Shown: one piece after another, positions 25,835-34,574 of the stretch
Numbering within the stretch: position 1 is the first letter of the stretch
Layout of the letters: the number at the start of each line of letters is the position of its first letter
Assembly: GCF_007004725.1 (NCBI RefSeq)
Contig: NZ_ML660170.1
Span: 273,162-337,161, forward strand
DNA from: Aliikangiella coralliicola
GTDB taxonomy: Bacteria > Pseudomonadota > Gammaproteobacteria > Enterobacterales > Kangiellaceae
Length of the DNA stretch: 64,000 nucleotides
Direction: 5' to 3'
Translations under genes and position numbers: made by a program
Notes under the pieces: model-generated
What the model saw: only the letters and a program-made list of their open reading frames with translations
What the model was told of the DNA's origin: nothing
The model's database searches: none

Positions 25835-27742
25835 ATGTGTGGAATACTATCGGTATTTTCATCGGATTCTCCAATCGAAGAATCAGCCATCCAGAAAGGT
25901 CTAGATACTTTATACCACAGAGGCCCCGATCACAGCAGTTATTGGCTTTCGCCAGATAAACAAGTTGCGCTCGGTCACACCAGGTTAAGTATCATTGATT
26001 TGAGTACCGGCGATCAGCCGATTTCTAACGGCGACGATTCAACTCACCTGGTTGCAAATGGAGAGTTTTACGACTTCGAAAAAATCAGAAAAGATCTGCA
26101 GTCAAAAGGTTATCAATTCAAAACCAAATCAGACAGTGAAATCGCTCTTCACTTGTATCACGAACACGGTACCGCTTGTTTGCAACACCTGCGAGGCGAA
26201 TTTGCATTTACTATCTGGGATCAAAACAACCAGACTTTATTTGCCGCCAGAGATCGTTTAGGTATCAATCCCTTGTACTACGCGCACTACCAGGGAAAGC
26301 TATTTATTGGCTCCGAAATCAAAGCCATTCTCGCCGCCGGTGTTCCGGCGGTTTGGGATAAAGAATCTTATTTAAGACGAAGTTTTTATTTTACCGATAA
26401 AACATTGTTTAGCGGCATTAGTCAGGTACCCCCTGGGCATTTTTTACTTGCTTCAAAAGGCAACTTTAAACTCGTTAAATATTGGGACTTTGGCTACGTC
26501 AGTGACCAACAGCTCGACCATAAAACAGAAGAAGAATTTGTTGAAAGTCTACGGGCAAGTTTGTTAGAAGCAACGCAAACTCGTCTGAGAGCAGATGTAC
26601 CTGTGGGCGTTTACTTAAGCGGCGGTATTGACTCTTGCGCAGTGTTAGGAATGACTTCGCACCTCAGAGAAAACACCGTTGATGCCTTTACTCTTTCCTT
26701 TTCTAATAAAGACTACGATGAAGCATCTATTGCAACTCGTATGGCAGAGAAAGTGAAAGCAAAGCATCACATTATTTCAGTTTCTCAAGAAGATCTGGCG
26801 GACAACTTTTTAAAGTCTATCTGGCATAGTGAAACCATTTGCATGAATGCACACAGTGTCGCAAAGTTTATGTTGAGTCGTGCGGTTCACGATAAAGGAT
26901 TTAAAGTCGTATTAACCGGCGAAGGCGCTGACGAAGTTTTTGCCGGCTATCCCCCTTTCCGCAGCGATATGCTTAATATGCTGGATGATAAAGCAAATTC
27001 AGAAAAATTACTCGATGAGTTAAAACAGAAAAATAAAATTACCGCCGGACTAATGCTGGCAACAGAAAGTTCACAGTCCACCGAGTTCATCAATCGTTAT
27101 TTGGGTTACGAACCTGCCTGGTTGATTCCGTTGGTTCATATATTTAACGAAATAAAAACCAATTTTAATTCAGAAACATCGCACGCGCTGGGAAAATCTC
27201 ATCCGATCAAAAGTTTTTTGAACCAACTTGATTTTACTCAAATTAATAATATCAATCCTGTTCACACTTCAATGTATATGTTGTCAAAATCAGCATTGCC
27301 AAACTATGTACTTACCAACCTGGGCGATAGAATGGAAATGGCACACTCTCTGGAAGGCCGACTCCCCTTCCTTGACCACAAAGTCATTGAGCAAGTGGTA
27401 AAAATGCCGGTGAACATGAAAATAAAAGGTATGCGGGAAAAGTATGTTTTGAGAGAAGCGATAAAGCCTTTTGTCACCGAAGAAGTTTATAACCGCCAAA
27501 AGCACCCTTTCCTGGCACCACCCTCAGTTATCACCCCGGGAGAAAAATTGCACCAACTCGTTCAGGATACTTTGCGAAGTGATTTGCTGAATAAAGTACC
27601 ATTTTTTGATAATAAAAAAATTATTGAAATGCTCGACCAGGCGCCAAATCAACCCGAACAAAAATGGCCAAGCACCGAAGCGATATTACTCGAAATTCTC
27701 AGTTTATGTTTCATTCAACAGCACTTTGATTTATCAGCTTAG
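25835..27742 (+). CDS. Glutamine-dependent asparagine-synthase-like amidotransferase
   Basis: 635 residues. The N-terminal class II glutaminase domain has Cys2 immediately after Met ('MCGILSVF') and 'HRGPDHSSYW', 'HTRLSIIDLSTGDQPI' and 'ANGEFYDF'. The C-terminal synthetase domain has the PPi loop S-G-G-I-D-S (262-267) and 'LTGEGADEVFAGY' (361-371), so ammonia from glutamine and ATP activation of a carboxylate both look functional. Length and sequence resemble the AsnB-like enzymes used in secondary metabolism and exosortase loci more than the 554-residue housekeeping AsnB. It is the last gene of the operon with the ThDP and citrate-synthase-like proteins, 33 bases downstream, with GGAG before the ATG. 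The natural substrate is probably the product of those enzymes, which is inference. Confidence 0.88.
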   Translation: MCGILSVFSSDSPIEESAIQKGLDTLYHRGPDHSSYWLSPDKQVALGHTRLSIIDLSTGDQPISNGDDSTHLVANGEFYDFEKIRKDLQSKGYQFKTKSDSEIALHLYHEHGTACLQHLRGEFAFTIWDQNNQTLFAARDRLGINPLYYAHYQGKLFIGSEIKAILAAGVPAVWDKESYLRRSFYFTDKTLFSGISQVPPGHFLLASKGNFKLVKYWDFGYVSDQQLDHKTEEEFVESLRASLLEATQTRLRADVPVGVYLSGGIDSCAVLGMTSHLRENTVDAFTLSFSNKDYDEASIATRMAEKVKAKHHIISVSQEDLADNFLKSIWHSETICMNAHSVAKFMLSRAVHDKGFKVVLTGEGADEVFAGYPPFRSDMLNMLDDKANSEKLLDELKQKNKITAGLMLATESSQSTEFINRYLGYEPAWLIPLVHIFNEIKTNFNSETSHALGKSHPIKSFLNQLDFTQINNINPVHTSMYMLSKSALPNYVLTNLGDRMEMAHSLEGRLPFLDHKVIEQVVKMPVNMKIKGMREKYVLREAIKPFVTEEVYNRQKHPFLAPPSVITPGEKLHQLVQDTLRSDLLNKVPFFDNKKIIEMLDQAPNQPEQKWPSTEAILLEILSLCFIQQHFDLSA

Positions 27743-27825
27743 GCAAGCTGAAACAATTTGAGCAAATGAAAGAAACATAACAGCATTAAGCAAAACAGCC
27801 AGGAATTCTTACTTAACTGATAGTT

Positions 27826-29955
27826 TTAAAATACATAGGATATTTCGGCAAAGAAATTACTGCCCGCTAACGGTAAATCAAAAGGAATGTTAGCGATGGG
27901 GCCACTGTTCGCTGTGGGTTCTCTGGCATCCTCATCGAATAGATTACGAGCGATTAAGGCTAATGATAAATTGCTTTCAGGCGCTTGCCATCGGATAGTA
28001 ACATCAACAATCTGATAGTCGTCAATCGCACTTCTTGTATCTATCTGAGCTCTTTCTCTATCCATTACCCAATTAAACTTGGTGTTCATATGCCAGCTTT
28101 TTTCAAGTTGCCAGTCTGCCTGCAAAAACAATTGCTGCTGTGGCACAAAAGCGATGTCTTGTTTTGTCAATTCATCGGTTGAGCGCTGAATGGAATAGTT
28201 TCCTTTCAATTTGAAATGTTCTGTTGCTTCCCATTCAAATTCGATTTCAACGCCATAACCTGTTTGTTCTCCGATGTTTTGTGCCGTATTGCTGGTAGCG
28301 CCTGTATCGGGAACGAATTGAATGATTTCGTTCCATTCATGGTAAAAGAAACTCACACCACTGCTAAAACCCGTTTGTGGATGATAATCCATCACTAATT
28401 CAAAAGTTTCGATTCGCTCGGGAGATAAGTTAGGGTTACCGAGCGCGACCGGATTATTAATATTACGCGTTTCTGCAAATGAAGGCGCTCTAAATGCTTT
28501 ACCATATAAAAACTTTGTCGTTAAGTTCAACGAAGATGACCAGACTAGCGCCAGCCTTGGGTTAGTGGTTGAACCAAAATCAGAATAATCATCGTAGCGA
28601 ATGCCCGCGGTTAACTCCCAGTCATTGGCAAACGCCCATATATCTTGAACAAAAAAGTAATTATTCTTGCGATCACCTTCGGTAAGAAACACGAAAGGCG
28701 TATCAGAGACATCAACCACTGGACTACCTGGGACAAGAAACTCGCCGTTTGGTCCAAACGCAAAGTTTTTAGACTCTTTGACTTTATACAAATCGCTATA
28801 ATTGTGCCCGATGCCAATTCTTAATTCATGACTATCTAACCCTTTATAGCTAGTCGTAAAGTTTAATCGACTGTGTTTTTCGAATACTTCAGGATTACCG
28901 ATGACACCATCGGGAAACGGGGCTCCAAAACCAATATCAGCGCCGGGAGGAAAAATAATTAAGTTATTGTCAATTTCTTGTGTGGTATTTAGATGACTGA
29001 GTAAAGCTTCAATATTCCAATCTTTTGCCAGTTCATCATTTTTATACGTAAGATCAATATTCCATCGATTACTGGATTGAACACTCGTCGGGTCCAGTGC
29101 TTCTGCAATCCCGACACCAGCTCCCAGTTCACGACTTTGCAACCCGCCTCTCAACTTCCATTTTTCAAATGCTAAATCTAACCTTAAATCGAGATTATCT
29201 CTTTTATTATTAACACTCCCCGGGGCTAGTGAAGCATTGGTACCAAAAACAGCATCCAATATTGTCTGTGCGTCACTTTGAATAATTTCATCGTGGCCAT
29301 CGGTTTTATGAACTTCAACAATTAGTGACGTCGCAACATTACCGAGTTTGCCGCCATGAGAAAACCAAAAATCAGTCGTATCATAGCTACCTGCTCGAAA
29401 ACCGACAGTATTTTTTTCGATGTTTTCTGAAGTTTTCGTGATCACATTAATGACACCAGAAAAAGCATCGGCACCATAAATTGCCGAACCAGGTCCCCTG
29501 ATGACTTCCACTCTCTCGATTGCATGAACAGGCATTCCGCCCCACAGTTGAGAGCGGTTACCAGTAAAAACATTAGTGACCGGAATCCCGTTAATGAGCA
29601 TCAAAACTTGTGGGTTAAAGCTGCTATAAATGCCACGGAAAGTATAGATAGATAAATAAACATTGGGTAATTTCGATACATGTAAACCTGGCACCATCTC
29701 AAGTACATCGTCTAAATCCATAGCGCCGGTATTGACGATTTCCTCCGCCGTAATTACCGTTGCCACTGATGGCGCTTTATGAATGAGCTTTTTAGAACCT
29801 GTCGCTAAAGAAATAAAATCTTCATCCCCGTAAAAATCTGCCAAATCATCTTCAAGCTCATCGAGTTCATCATACTCATCAGCTAAAATCGCAGCAGATC
29901 CCAATGATAAAGCAATTGCAATTGAGAGGCTGACTAGCTTGCGGGGAAACAACAT
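27826..29955 (-). CDS. TonB-dependent outer-membrane receptor
   Basis: 709 residues from the ATG at 29955, which follows AAGGTGG; a TTG 36 bases upstream is less likely. A signal peptide is followed by an acidic segment ('YDELDELEDDLADFYGDE'), then the plug domain ('VATVITAEEIVNTGAMDLDDVL', 'VLMLINGIPVTN', 'VEVIRGPGSAIYGADAFSGVINVIT') and a 22-strand-type barrel ending in an aromatic residue ('FFAEISYVF'). Such receptors import siderophores, vitamin B12, metals or sugars with TonB energy. No obvious Fur box was seen upstream. It is the last gene of an operon with a histidine kinase and a periplasmic binding protein, and converges on the AsnB gene. Ligand unknown. Confidence 0.93.
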   Translation of the reverse strand: MLFPRKLVSLSIAIALSLGSAAILADEYDELDELEDDLADFYGDEDFISLATGSKKLIHKAPSVATVITAEEIVNTGAMDLDDVLEMVPGLHVSKLPNVYLSIYTFRGIYSSFNPQVLMLINGIPVTNVFTGNRSQLWGGMPVHAIERVEVIRGPGSAIYGADAFSGVINVITKTSENIEKNTVGFRAGSYDTTDFWFSHGGKLGNVATSLIVEVHKTDGHDEIIQSDAQTILDAVFGTNASLAPGSVNNKRDNLDLRLDLAFEKWKLRGGLQSRELGAGVGIAEALDPTSVQSSNRWNIDLTYKNDELAKDWNIEALLSHLNTTQEIDNNLIIFPPGADIGFGAPFPDGVIGNPEVFEKHSRLNFTTSYKGLDSHELRIGIGHNYSDLYKVKESKNFAFGPNGEFLVPGSPVVDVSDTPFVFLTEGDRKNNYFFVQDIWAFANDWELTAGIRYDDYSDFGSTTNPRLALVWSSSLNLTTKFLYGKAFRAPSFAETRNINNPVALGNPNLSPERIETFELVMDYHPQTGFSSGVSFFYHEWNEIIQFVPDTGATSNTAQNIGEQTGYGVEIEFEWEATEHFKLKGNYSIQRSTDELTKQDIAFVPQQQLFLQADWQLEKSWHMNTKFNWVMDRERAQIDTRSAIDDYQIVDVTIRWQAPESNLSLALIARNLFDEDAREPTANSGPIANIPFDLPLAGSNFFAEISYVF

Positions 29956-30056
29956 TGAAACCACCTTATGTTTTTGTTTATACGGGGACAACGCAATAAA
30001 TTAGCTCATTGTTTTAACAACAGACCCTAAATAGTTTAGTCGAGAATACAGTTTTC

Positions 30057-31646
30057 TCAAGCTGAAGATAGGTCGACTCTTCTGGTTTCCTGTTCAGGTT
30101 GCAATGGCAGCTTAATTGAAAATCTGGTTCCCTCACCTTCCTGACTTTCAACTTCGATTTTTGCTCGCATCATGTCACAGAAATTTTTAGTAATCGCCAT
30201 GCCCAATCCAGTCCCTTCAAACTTTCTTGTTTGGCTTCCGTCAACCTGAGTAAACTCTTCAAAAATGTAGTTTAACTTATCTTTTGGAATACCAACGCCG
30301 GTATCAGTCACAGAAACATAAAGAAAATTCTTGTCATTTCGAATTTCGAAGGTCACTTTGCCATTCTTGGTAAACTTACAGGCATTACTTAACAAGTTAA
30401 GAAATATCTGCATTAACTTTTGGCGATCAACAACCAAAGTACTATTGAGATTACCTTTATCAATCAGTAATTGATTGTTATTCGCGGCCGCCATCGGTTG
30501 CACTGTTTCAAGAGTGTCGTTGATTAAAAATTCCATATCGACCGGCTTCAGGTAGAGATCCATTCGACCCGCCTCGATCTTAGCAAGATCCAGAATATTG
30601 TTGATCAATCCTAACAGTGTATTTGCACTACGAATTGCCTTAGCCAAATCTTCAGCCTGCGCATCCATACACTCAAGCTCTAGATCTTCTTTAACCAAAT
30701 CAGTGTAACCAATTATCGCCTGTAACGGCGTTCTTAACTCATGACTGATATTGGCTAAAAATTCTGATTTGTGGCGGTTGGCAGTGAGTGCGGTATCTCG
30801 CGCCACTCTGAGTTCCTGCGTTCTAATTTCAACTTCAGACTCCAGGGTTGCTCGATGCATTTCCAGTTGAGACTTCTGTTTTTCCAGATGAGTCATCATT
30901 TGATTGTACACTGCTGCCATTTGACGAATTTCGCTGGCTCCGTTGACATCAGCCTTGGTGTAGTTTCCTGAATCTCTGGCAGTTTCCATTGTTTGTGACA
31001 GCGCTGATAAAGGCAGCGTTAGTCGATTGACTCCCCAGCTCATTAAAAACGCCAAAACAACGGTAATAACCCCACCAATAACGATATTGTTAACAAAAAT
31101 TGATTGTTGAATTTCCCGCAAACTGTGCTTATCGTAATCCACGAGCACATGGCCAATGAGTTGTTCTTCGACGGTTTCTTCATCAGGATCTAATGTTTCC
31201 GGATCAAACTGCTCATCCACAAAAATAACCGGCGCACTAAATACCCAATGATCTTCATATTCATCGATTAACTGCGGCTCACCGGTTAACTTAGTAACGT
31301 CAAGATAAAACTGGCTATTGGGACTTTTAGTGGAACTAATTAATAACTCACCATTAGGTTTAAATACTGCGACCCCGTTAATTGATTCAAATCCTAAAGT
31401 TCTGTTGACGGCTTCTTGTGCATTTTCTTCACTACCGGTTAACAAAGCAAGAATCGCCTGATCTGAGAAATTTCGAACGATTTGTAAACCATTTTCAATC
31501 GTTTCCAGGCGCACATTTCGGCTCGTTTGCCACGCAGTAATAATTGAAGTTGTTAGCGAAAGAATAACCACGCTACCAATAAAAAAACTGAGTAGTTGAC
31601 GTTTTAGTGTTGCCGACGATTTAAATGTGACGTATCCCATAACCAT
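30057..31646 (-). CDS. Membrane-bound sensor histidine kinase (HAMP-HisKA-HATPase)
   Basis: 529 residues. One membrane helix at about 15-38, a periplasmic sensor domain of roughly 135 residues (40-180), a second helix at about 183-205, then HAMP (about 205-260), a coiled coil, HisKA with 'SEFLANISHELRTPLQAIIGY' region and an ATPase domain with N box 'LMQIFLNLLSNACKFT', G1 'VSVTDTGVGIP', F box 'FEEFTQVD' and G2 'GTGLGMAIT'. Fully equipped as a kinase, but no receiver domain or response regulator gene follows. It lies 8 bases after the periplasmic binding protein gene and about 100 bases before the TonB receptor, so it may sense a ligand delivered by those two. Confidence 0.93.
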   Translation of the reverse strand: MVMGYVTFKSSATLKRQLLSFFIGSVVILSLTTSIITAWQTSRNVRLETIENGLQIVRNFSDQAILALLTGSEENAQEAVNRTLGFESINGVAVFKPNGELLISSTKSPNSQFYLDVTKLTGEPQLIDEYEDHWVFSAPVIFVDEQFDPETLDPDEETVEEQLIGHVLVDYDKHSLREIQQSIFVNNIVIGGVITVVLAFLMSWGVNRLTLPLSALSQTMETARDSGNYTKADVNGASEIRQMAAVYNQMMTHLEKQKSQLEMHRATLESEVEIRTQELRVARDTALTANRHKSEFLANISHELRTPLQAIIGYTDLVKEDLELECMDAQAEDLAKAIRSANTLLGLINNILDLAKIEAGRMDLYLKPVDMEFLINDTLETVQPMAAANNNQLLIDKGNLNSTLVVDRQKLMQIFLNLLSNACKFTKNGKVTFEIRNDKNFLYVSVTDTGVGIPKDKLNYIFEEFTQVDGSQTRKFEGTGLGMAITKNFCDMMRAKIEVESQEGEGTRFSIKLPLQPEQETRRVDLSSA

Positions 31647-31654
31647 AACAGCAA

Positions 31655-32590
31655 TTACTCCGGAAACGTCATCTTGAAATTCTGTTGTTGCTCCGAGCTA
31701 TACTTAAAGCCGAGGTGTGCGGCTGTCCTTAAATTAACGGCGAGTTGCAGAGAAGTAAGCGCGGCAAACTTTTTTTCAGTTGGCTTTTCCGCTAACTCCT
31801 GAACCATTGATGATAATTGTTTCCCAAGACCAAAATTGTCTGGGTAAGTAGAAAATAATGCCCCCCTTTTTGCATGAGAAGGTTTACTCGAAAAAACCAC
31901 GACTTCTTTAGACCAGGCTTTCTCCAGAATAAATGGAAGTGTCACTTTATCGTGAGAAGAGATTTTATCAACAGGTAACCAGATGGCGTCCTGACTTGAA
32001 ATGTCTGACTCAAACAAATTTTCATAAAACTTGACTGCTTCGGCCGTTTCGCTCACTTTTATAGAAACTAATTCCAGGTCTCGTGCGCTCGCCGCTGTTT
32101 TGGCTTTGTTAATTAGCCATTCACTTCTTTTGCTAAATGCAACATGAACCCTTCTAACTTCCGGTGCAACTAATTTCAAATAATCAAACAGGTTGGCCGG
32201 GTCAGAAATTAAACTGATACCAGAAACACCATTAGGTGAAATGGGTAATGCGCCTGAAACAACGCTAAATTCCTCAGGAAGTTTTTTAGCCAGCCTAAAA
32301 CCGAGCCTGCCAAGGACAATTACTTTTTTAATACCGAGCTTACGTAATTCCTCGATAATTTGATTGCTATCAAAATCTCTTTTTATCAGGAATTCGTGAA
32401 ATTCGAGGTGACTGTGACTTTTGCTACCTGAAATGATTTCCTGATAAATTGAACGATAGGGATTTTTGGCGTCAGGGTAAAATATTGCTATTTTATTGGT
32501 CACGGAAGCCGAATCCGAAGCCGCCGCAACACTGGGAAGGACTCCCATAATAAGCAATATAAAAATGTTAAAAGCTATCGACAATCGCAA
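31655..32590 (-). CDS. Periplasmic ABC-type substrate-binding protein, orphan
   Basis: 311 residues with a signal peptide (core about 8-20, cleavage near VAAAS). The fold and motifs ('NKIAIFYPDAKNPYRSIYQEII', 'LGIKKVIVLGRLGFRLAK', 'VVSGALPISPNGVSGISL', 'LIKLVAPEV'-like region) match the ABC_sub_bind group (PF04392), a type-I periplasmic binding protein of uncharacterised transport systems. No permease or ATPase gene is present, so it may be a sensor partner and not a transporter subunit. It is the first gene of the operon with the kinase and the TonB receptor. The upstream 430 bases contain no recognised operator. Confidence 0.82.
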   Translation of the reverse strand: MRLSIAFNIFILLIMGVLPSVAAASDSASVTNKIAIFYPDAKNPYRSIYQEIISGSKSHSHLEFHEFLIKRDFDSNQIIEELRKLGIKKVIVLGRLGFRLAKKLPEEFSVVSGALPISPNGVSGISLISDPANLFDYLKLVAPEVRRVHVAFSKRSEWLINKAKTAASARDLELVSIKVSETAEAVKFYENLFESDISSQDAIWLPVDKISSHDKVTLPFILEKAWSKEVVVFSSKPSHAKRGALFSTYPDNFGLGKQLSSMVQELAEKPTEKKFAALTSLQLAVNLRTAAHLGFKYSSEQQQNFKMTFPE

Positions 32591-33022
32591 AAACTAACTT
32601 CCTGAACTTCTGAATTCCTAAACTTCTACCCTGGATCACACTGCTAGTCCAAACCTTAGCTTACAAAAGTATACAGACGCAGATCTCCGTAAATGACGCG
32701 ATACTTTAGACTTGCTCAACTTTGATAGGTTCGATGCACAGCGTTTTAAACCCCGGCTCAGCATCGAGCAGCAAGCCTTAACGTAAAGTATACATGCTTT
32801 TAAGCAATTGCGAAAAATTAGTTAATGTTGAATAAAATCGCAAATATCGACCATGGCCGCTAGCAATCACCTTCCCCAATGCACAATTCGCCTAATTTTC
32901 ATCCAATATAGCTTCATGAGTTTAGCTCGCAATCGGCACACCTGCCCATTGCCAGTTGGCAAAATCGGCCAGCAGCAGTTTCCAGATTTTACCAACATAG
33001 TCCTGATTTTTACCTGAAGAGC
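32591..33022. other. 432-bp intergenic region, no gene seen
   Basis: This region lies between paaG (stop at 33023, read leftward into the region) and the binding-protein gene (start at 32590). It should hold the promoter of the binding protein-kinase-receptor operon. I see no hairpin or repeat that I would call, and no plausible ORF. Confidence 0.4.
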
Positions 33023-33811
33023 CTACCTTCCTTTAAAATCTGGCTCGCGTTTTTCAATAAACGCTGCAACACCTTCACTATAATCGTGACTTCTCCCCAA
33101 ATGTTGCATTGCTTGTCTTTCCCGTTCTAACTGCTCGTTCATGCTAAAGTCAAAAGCAGTGTGAACCAACGTCTTGATATTCGCTAGTGCTTCAGTGGGT
33201 TGCTTTGCCAGGTATTTTGACAACTCGTCAGTTTCTTCAGTTAACGCATCATCATCAACAACCTGGTAGATCAATCCCCACTGTTCAGCCTGTTCAGCTT
33301 TCACTTTATTACCCAGCATCGCCATTGCTTTTGCCCGAGGCAGGCCGATCGCTCTGGCAAAATGCCACGAACTTCCAGAGTCTGGTACTAGCCCAACTTT
33401 AGCAAAAGATAAAATAAACGACGATGAACGAGCTGCAACCACAATATCACATGCCATGACCAGACTGGCGCCGGCACCCGCCGCGACACCATTGAGTGCA
33501 CAAACTACCGGCATTTTCAAATTCGTGATTCGCCGGATTAACGGGTTATAAAATTTCTCCACCGACATTCCCAGATCCGGTGGCGCCTGATCAGCGCTGA
33601 CGGCCCTGTCGTTTAAATCCTGACCGGCACAAAACCCCCTGCCTGCACCGGTCAATAATAAACAGCGAACCGCTTTATCAGTCGATATTTCGTCCAGTGC
33701 AGTTTGCAATTCTTCGTGCATCTGGACATTAAAACTATTTAATCGGTCAGGACGGTTGAGAGTAAGTTTTGCGACCCCGTCTGATTTTTCAACAACTATC
33801 GTTTGGTACAT
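33023..33811 (-). CDS. paaG: 2-(1,2-epoxy-1,2-dihydrophenyl)acetyl-CoA isomerase
   Basis: 262 residues, single enoyl-CoA hydratase/isomerase domain. The oxyanion-hole region 'GAGRGFCAGQDLNDRA' is typical of PaaG (the AGQDLNDR signature), and 'VAAGAGASLVMACDIVVAA' and 'KVGLVPDSGSSWHFARAIGL' also fit. The enzyme isomerises ring-epoxidised phenylacetyl-CoA to the oxepin in the aerobic phenylacetate pathway. It is divergent from paaY, with 64 bases between their starts. The paaABCDE epoxidase and paaK ligase genes are not in this window. Confidence 0.9.
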   Translation of the reverse strand: MYQTIVVEKSDGVAKLTLNRPDRLNSFNVQMHEELQTALDEISTDKAVRCLLLTGAGRGFCAGQDLNDRAVSADQAPPDLGMSVEKFYNPLIRRITNLKMPVVCALNGVAAGAGASLVMACDIVVAARSSSFILSFAKVGLVPDSGSSWHFARAIGLPRAKAMAMLGNKVKAEQAEQWGLIYQVVDDDALTEETDELSKYLAKQPTEALANIKTLVHTAFDFSMNEQLERERQAMQHLGRSHDYSEGVAAFIEKREPDFKGR

Positions 33812-33875
33812 ATTGATGCCTCATTTATAATTTACGCAATTTTTAAAACTACCGCCCATTACTGGAGAACCCACC

Positions 33876-34463
33876 GTGCCGATCTACGCTATCGATGATT
33901 TTATTCCGGTCGTAAAACCTAATACTTATGTTCATCCCAGCGCCGAGATTATCGGTGATGTTATCATTGAAGAAAACTGTTATATCGGCCCGTGCGCGGT
34001 ATTACGCGGAGATTTTGGCCGAATTCACGTATCCCATCATAGTAATGTTCAAGACAACTGTGTTCTTCATAGCTTCCCAGATAAAGATTGTTTTCTGGAG
34101 CCTTATAGCCATATTGGCCATTGTGCCGTTTTACATGGTTGTCGCATCGGTGAAAACTCTCTCATCGGCATGAACGCCGTCGTCATGGACGATACTGTTA
34201 TCGGCAAAGAGTCGATGGTGGCAGCGAGCTCTTTTGTTCGTGCCAAATTCCAGTGCGAGCCGCGCTCAATGGTTATGGGAATTCCTGCGAAAGTTATTCG
34301 GCAAATGACCGAGCAGGAAATTCACTGGAAAGGCCAAGGTACTCAAGAATATATTGACCTCGCTGAGCGTTCAATTAACACCATGCGAATCACTGAAGCA
34401 TTAATTGAAGAACAACCGAACAGACCACGCTTTCAAGATTCAATTCACCAGACAAAAAGCTAA
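33876..34463 (+). CDS. paaY: Phenylacetate-pathway gamma-carbonic-anhydrase-like protein
   Basis: 195 residues. A left-handed beta-helix formed by hexapeptide repeats ('IGDVIIEENCYIGPCAVLRGDFG', 'IGHCAVLHGCRIGENSLIGMNAVVMD') with the metal-ligand histidines near 'HVSHHSNVQDNCVLHS', followed by a C-terminal helix. Length and ending agree with PaaY, a gamma-carbonic-anhydrase-fold thioesterase reported to hydrolyse dead-end CoA derivatives of phenylacetate breakdown. Position between paaG and paaZ supports the assignment over a generic YrdA-type carbonic anhydrase. The stop is followed by a hairpin shared with the convergent paaZ gene. Confidence 0.88.
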   Translation: MPIYAIDDFIPVVKPNTYVHPSAEIIGDVIIEENCYIGPCAVLRGDFGRIHVSHHSNVQDNCVLHSFPDKDCFLEPYSHIGHCAVLHGCRIGENSLIGMNAVVMDDTVIGKESMVAASSFVRAKFQCEPRSMVMGIPAKVIRQMTEQEIHWKGQGTQEYIDLAERSINTMRITEALIEEQPNRPRFQDSIHQTKS

Positions 34464-34522
34464 TACACCGAATTAATTTTTAGTTAGCTTGATAAAATTC
34501 CATCAATTTAAATCCTTCCCGG

Positions 34523-34543
34523 CCCTCCTTTGCTAAAGGAGGG
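34523..34543. terminator. Perfect 9-bp hairpin between paaY and paaZ
   Basis: CCCTCCTTT (34523-34531) and AAAGGAGGG (34535-34543) form a perfect stem with a 3-base loop between convergent stop codons. It is GC-rich enough to terminate but lacks a T-run, so it may also be a dispersed hairpin element. Confidence 0.55.
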
Positions 34544-34574
34544 AGCTTTAACCCACGCACTTTGCACAGCGTTC

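Noticed and set aside
25835..27742. Beta-lactam synthetase instead of an amidotransferase
   Set aside because: Beta-lactam synthetases lose the N-terminal Cys; here Cys2 and the glutaminase motifs are intact.
27743..27825. Terminator between the AsnB gene and the TonB receptor
   Set aside because: No paired stem with adequate GC was visible between the convergent stops.
32591..32900. Fur box upstream of the TonB receptor operon
   Set aside because: No sequence close to the 19-mer consensus was seen, unlike at 63368.
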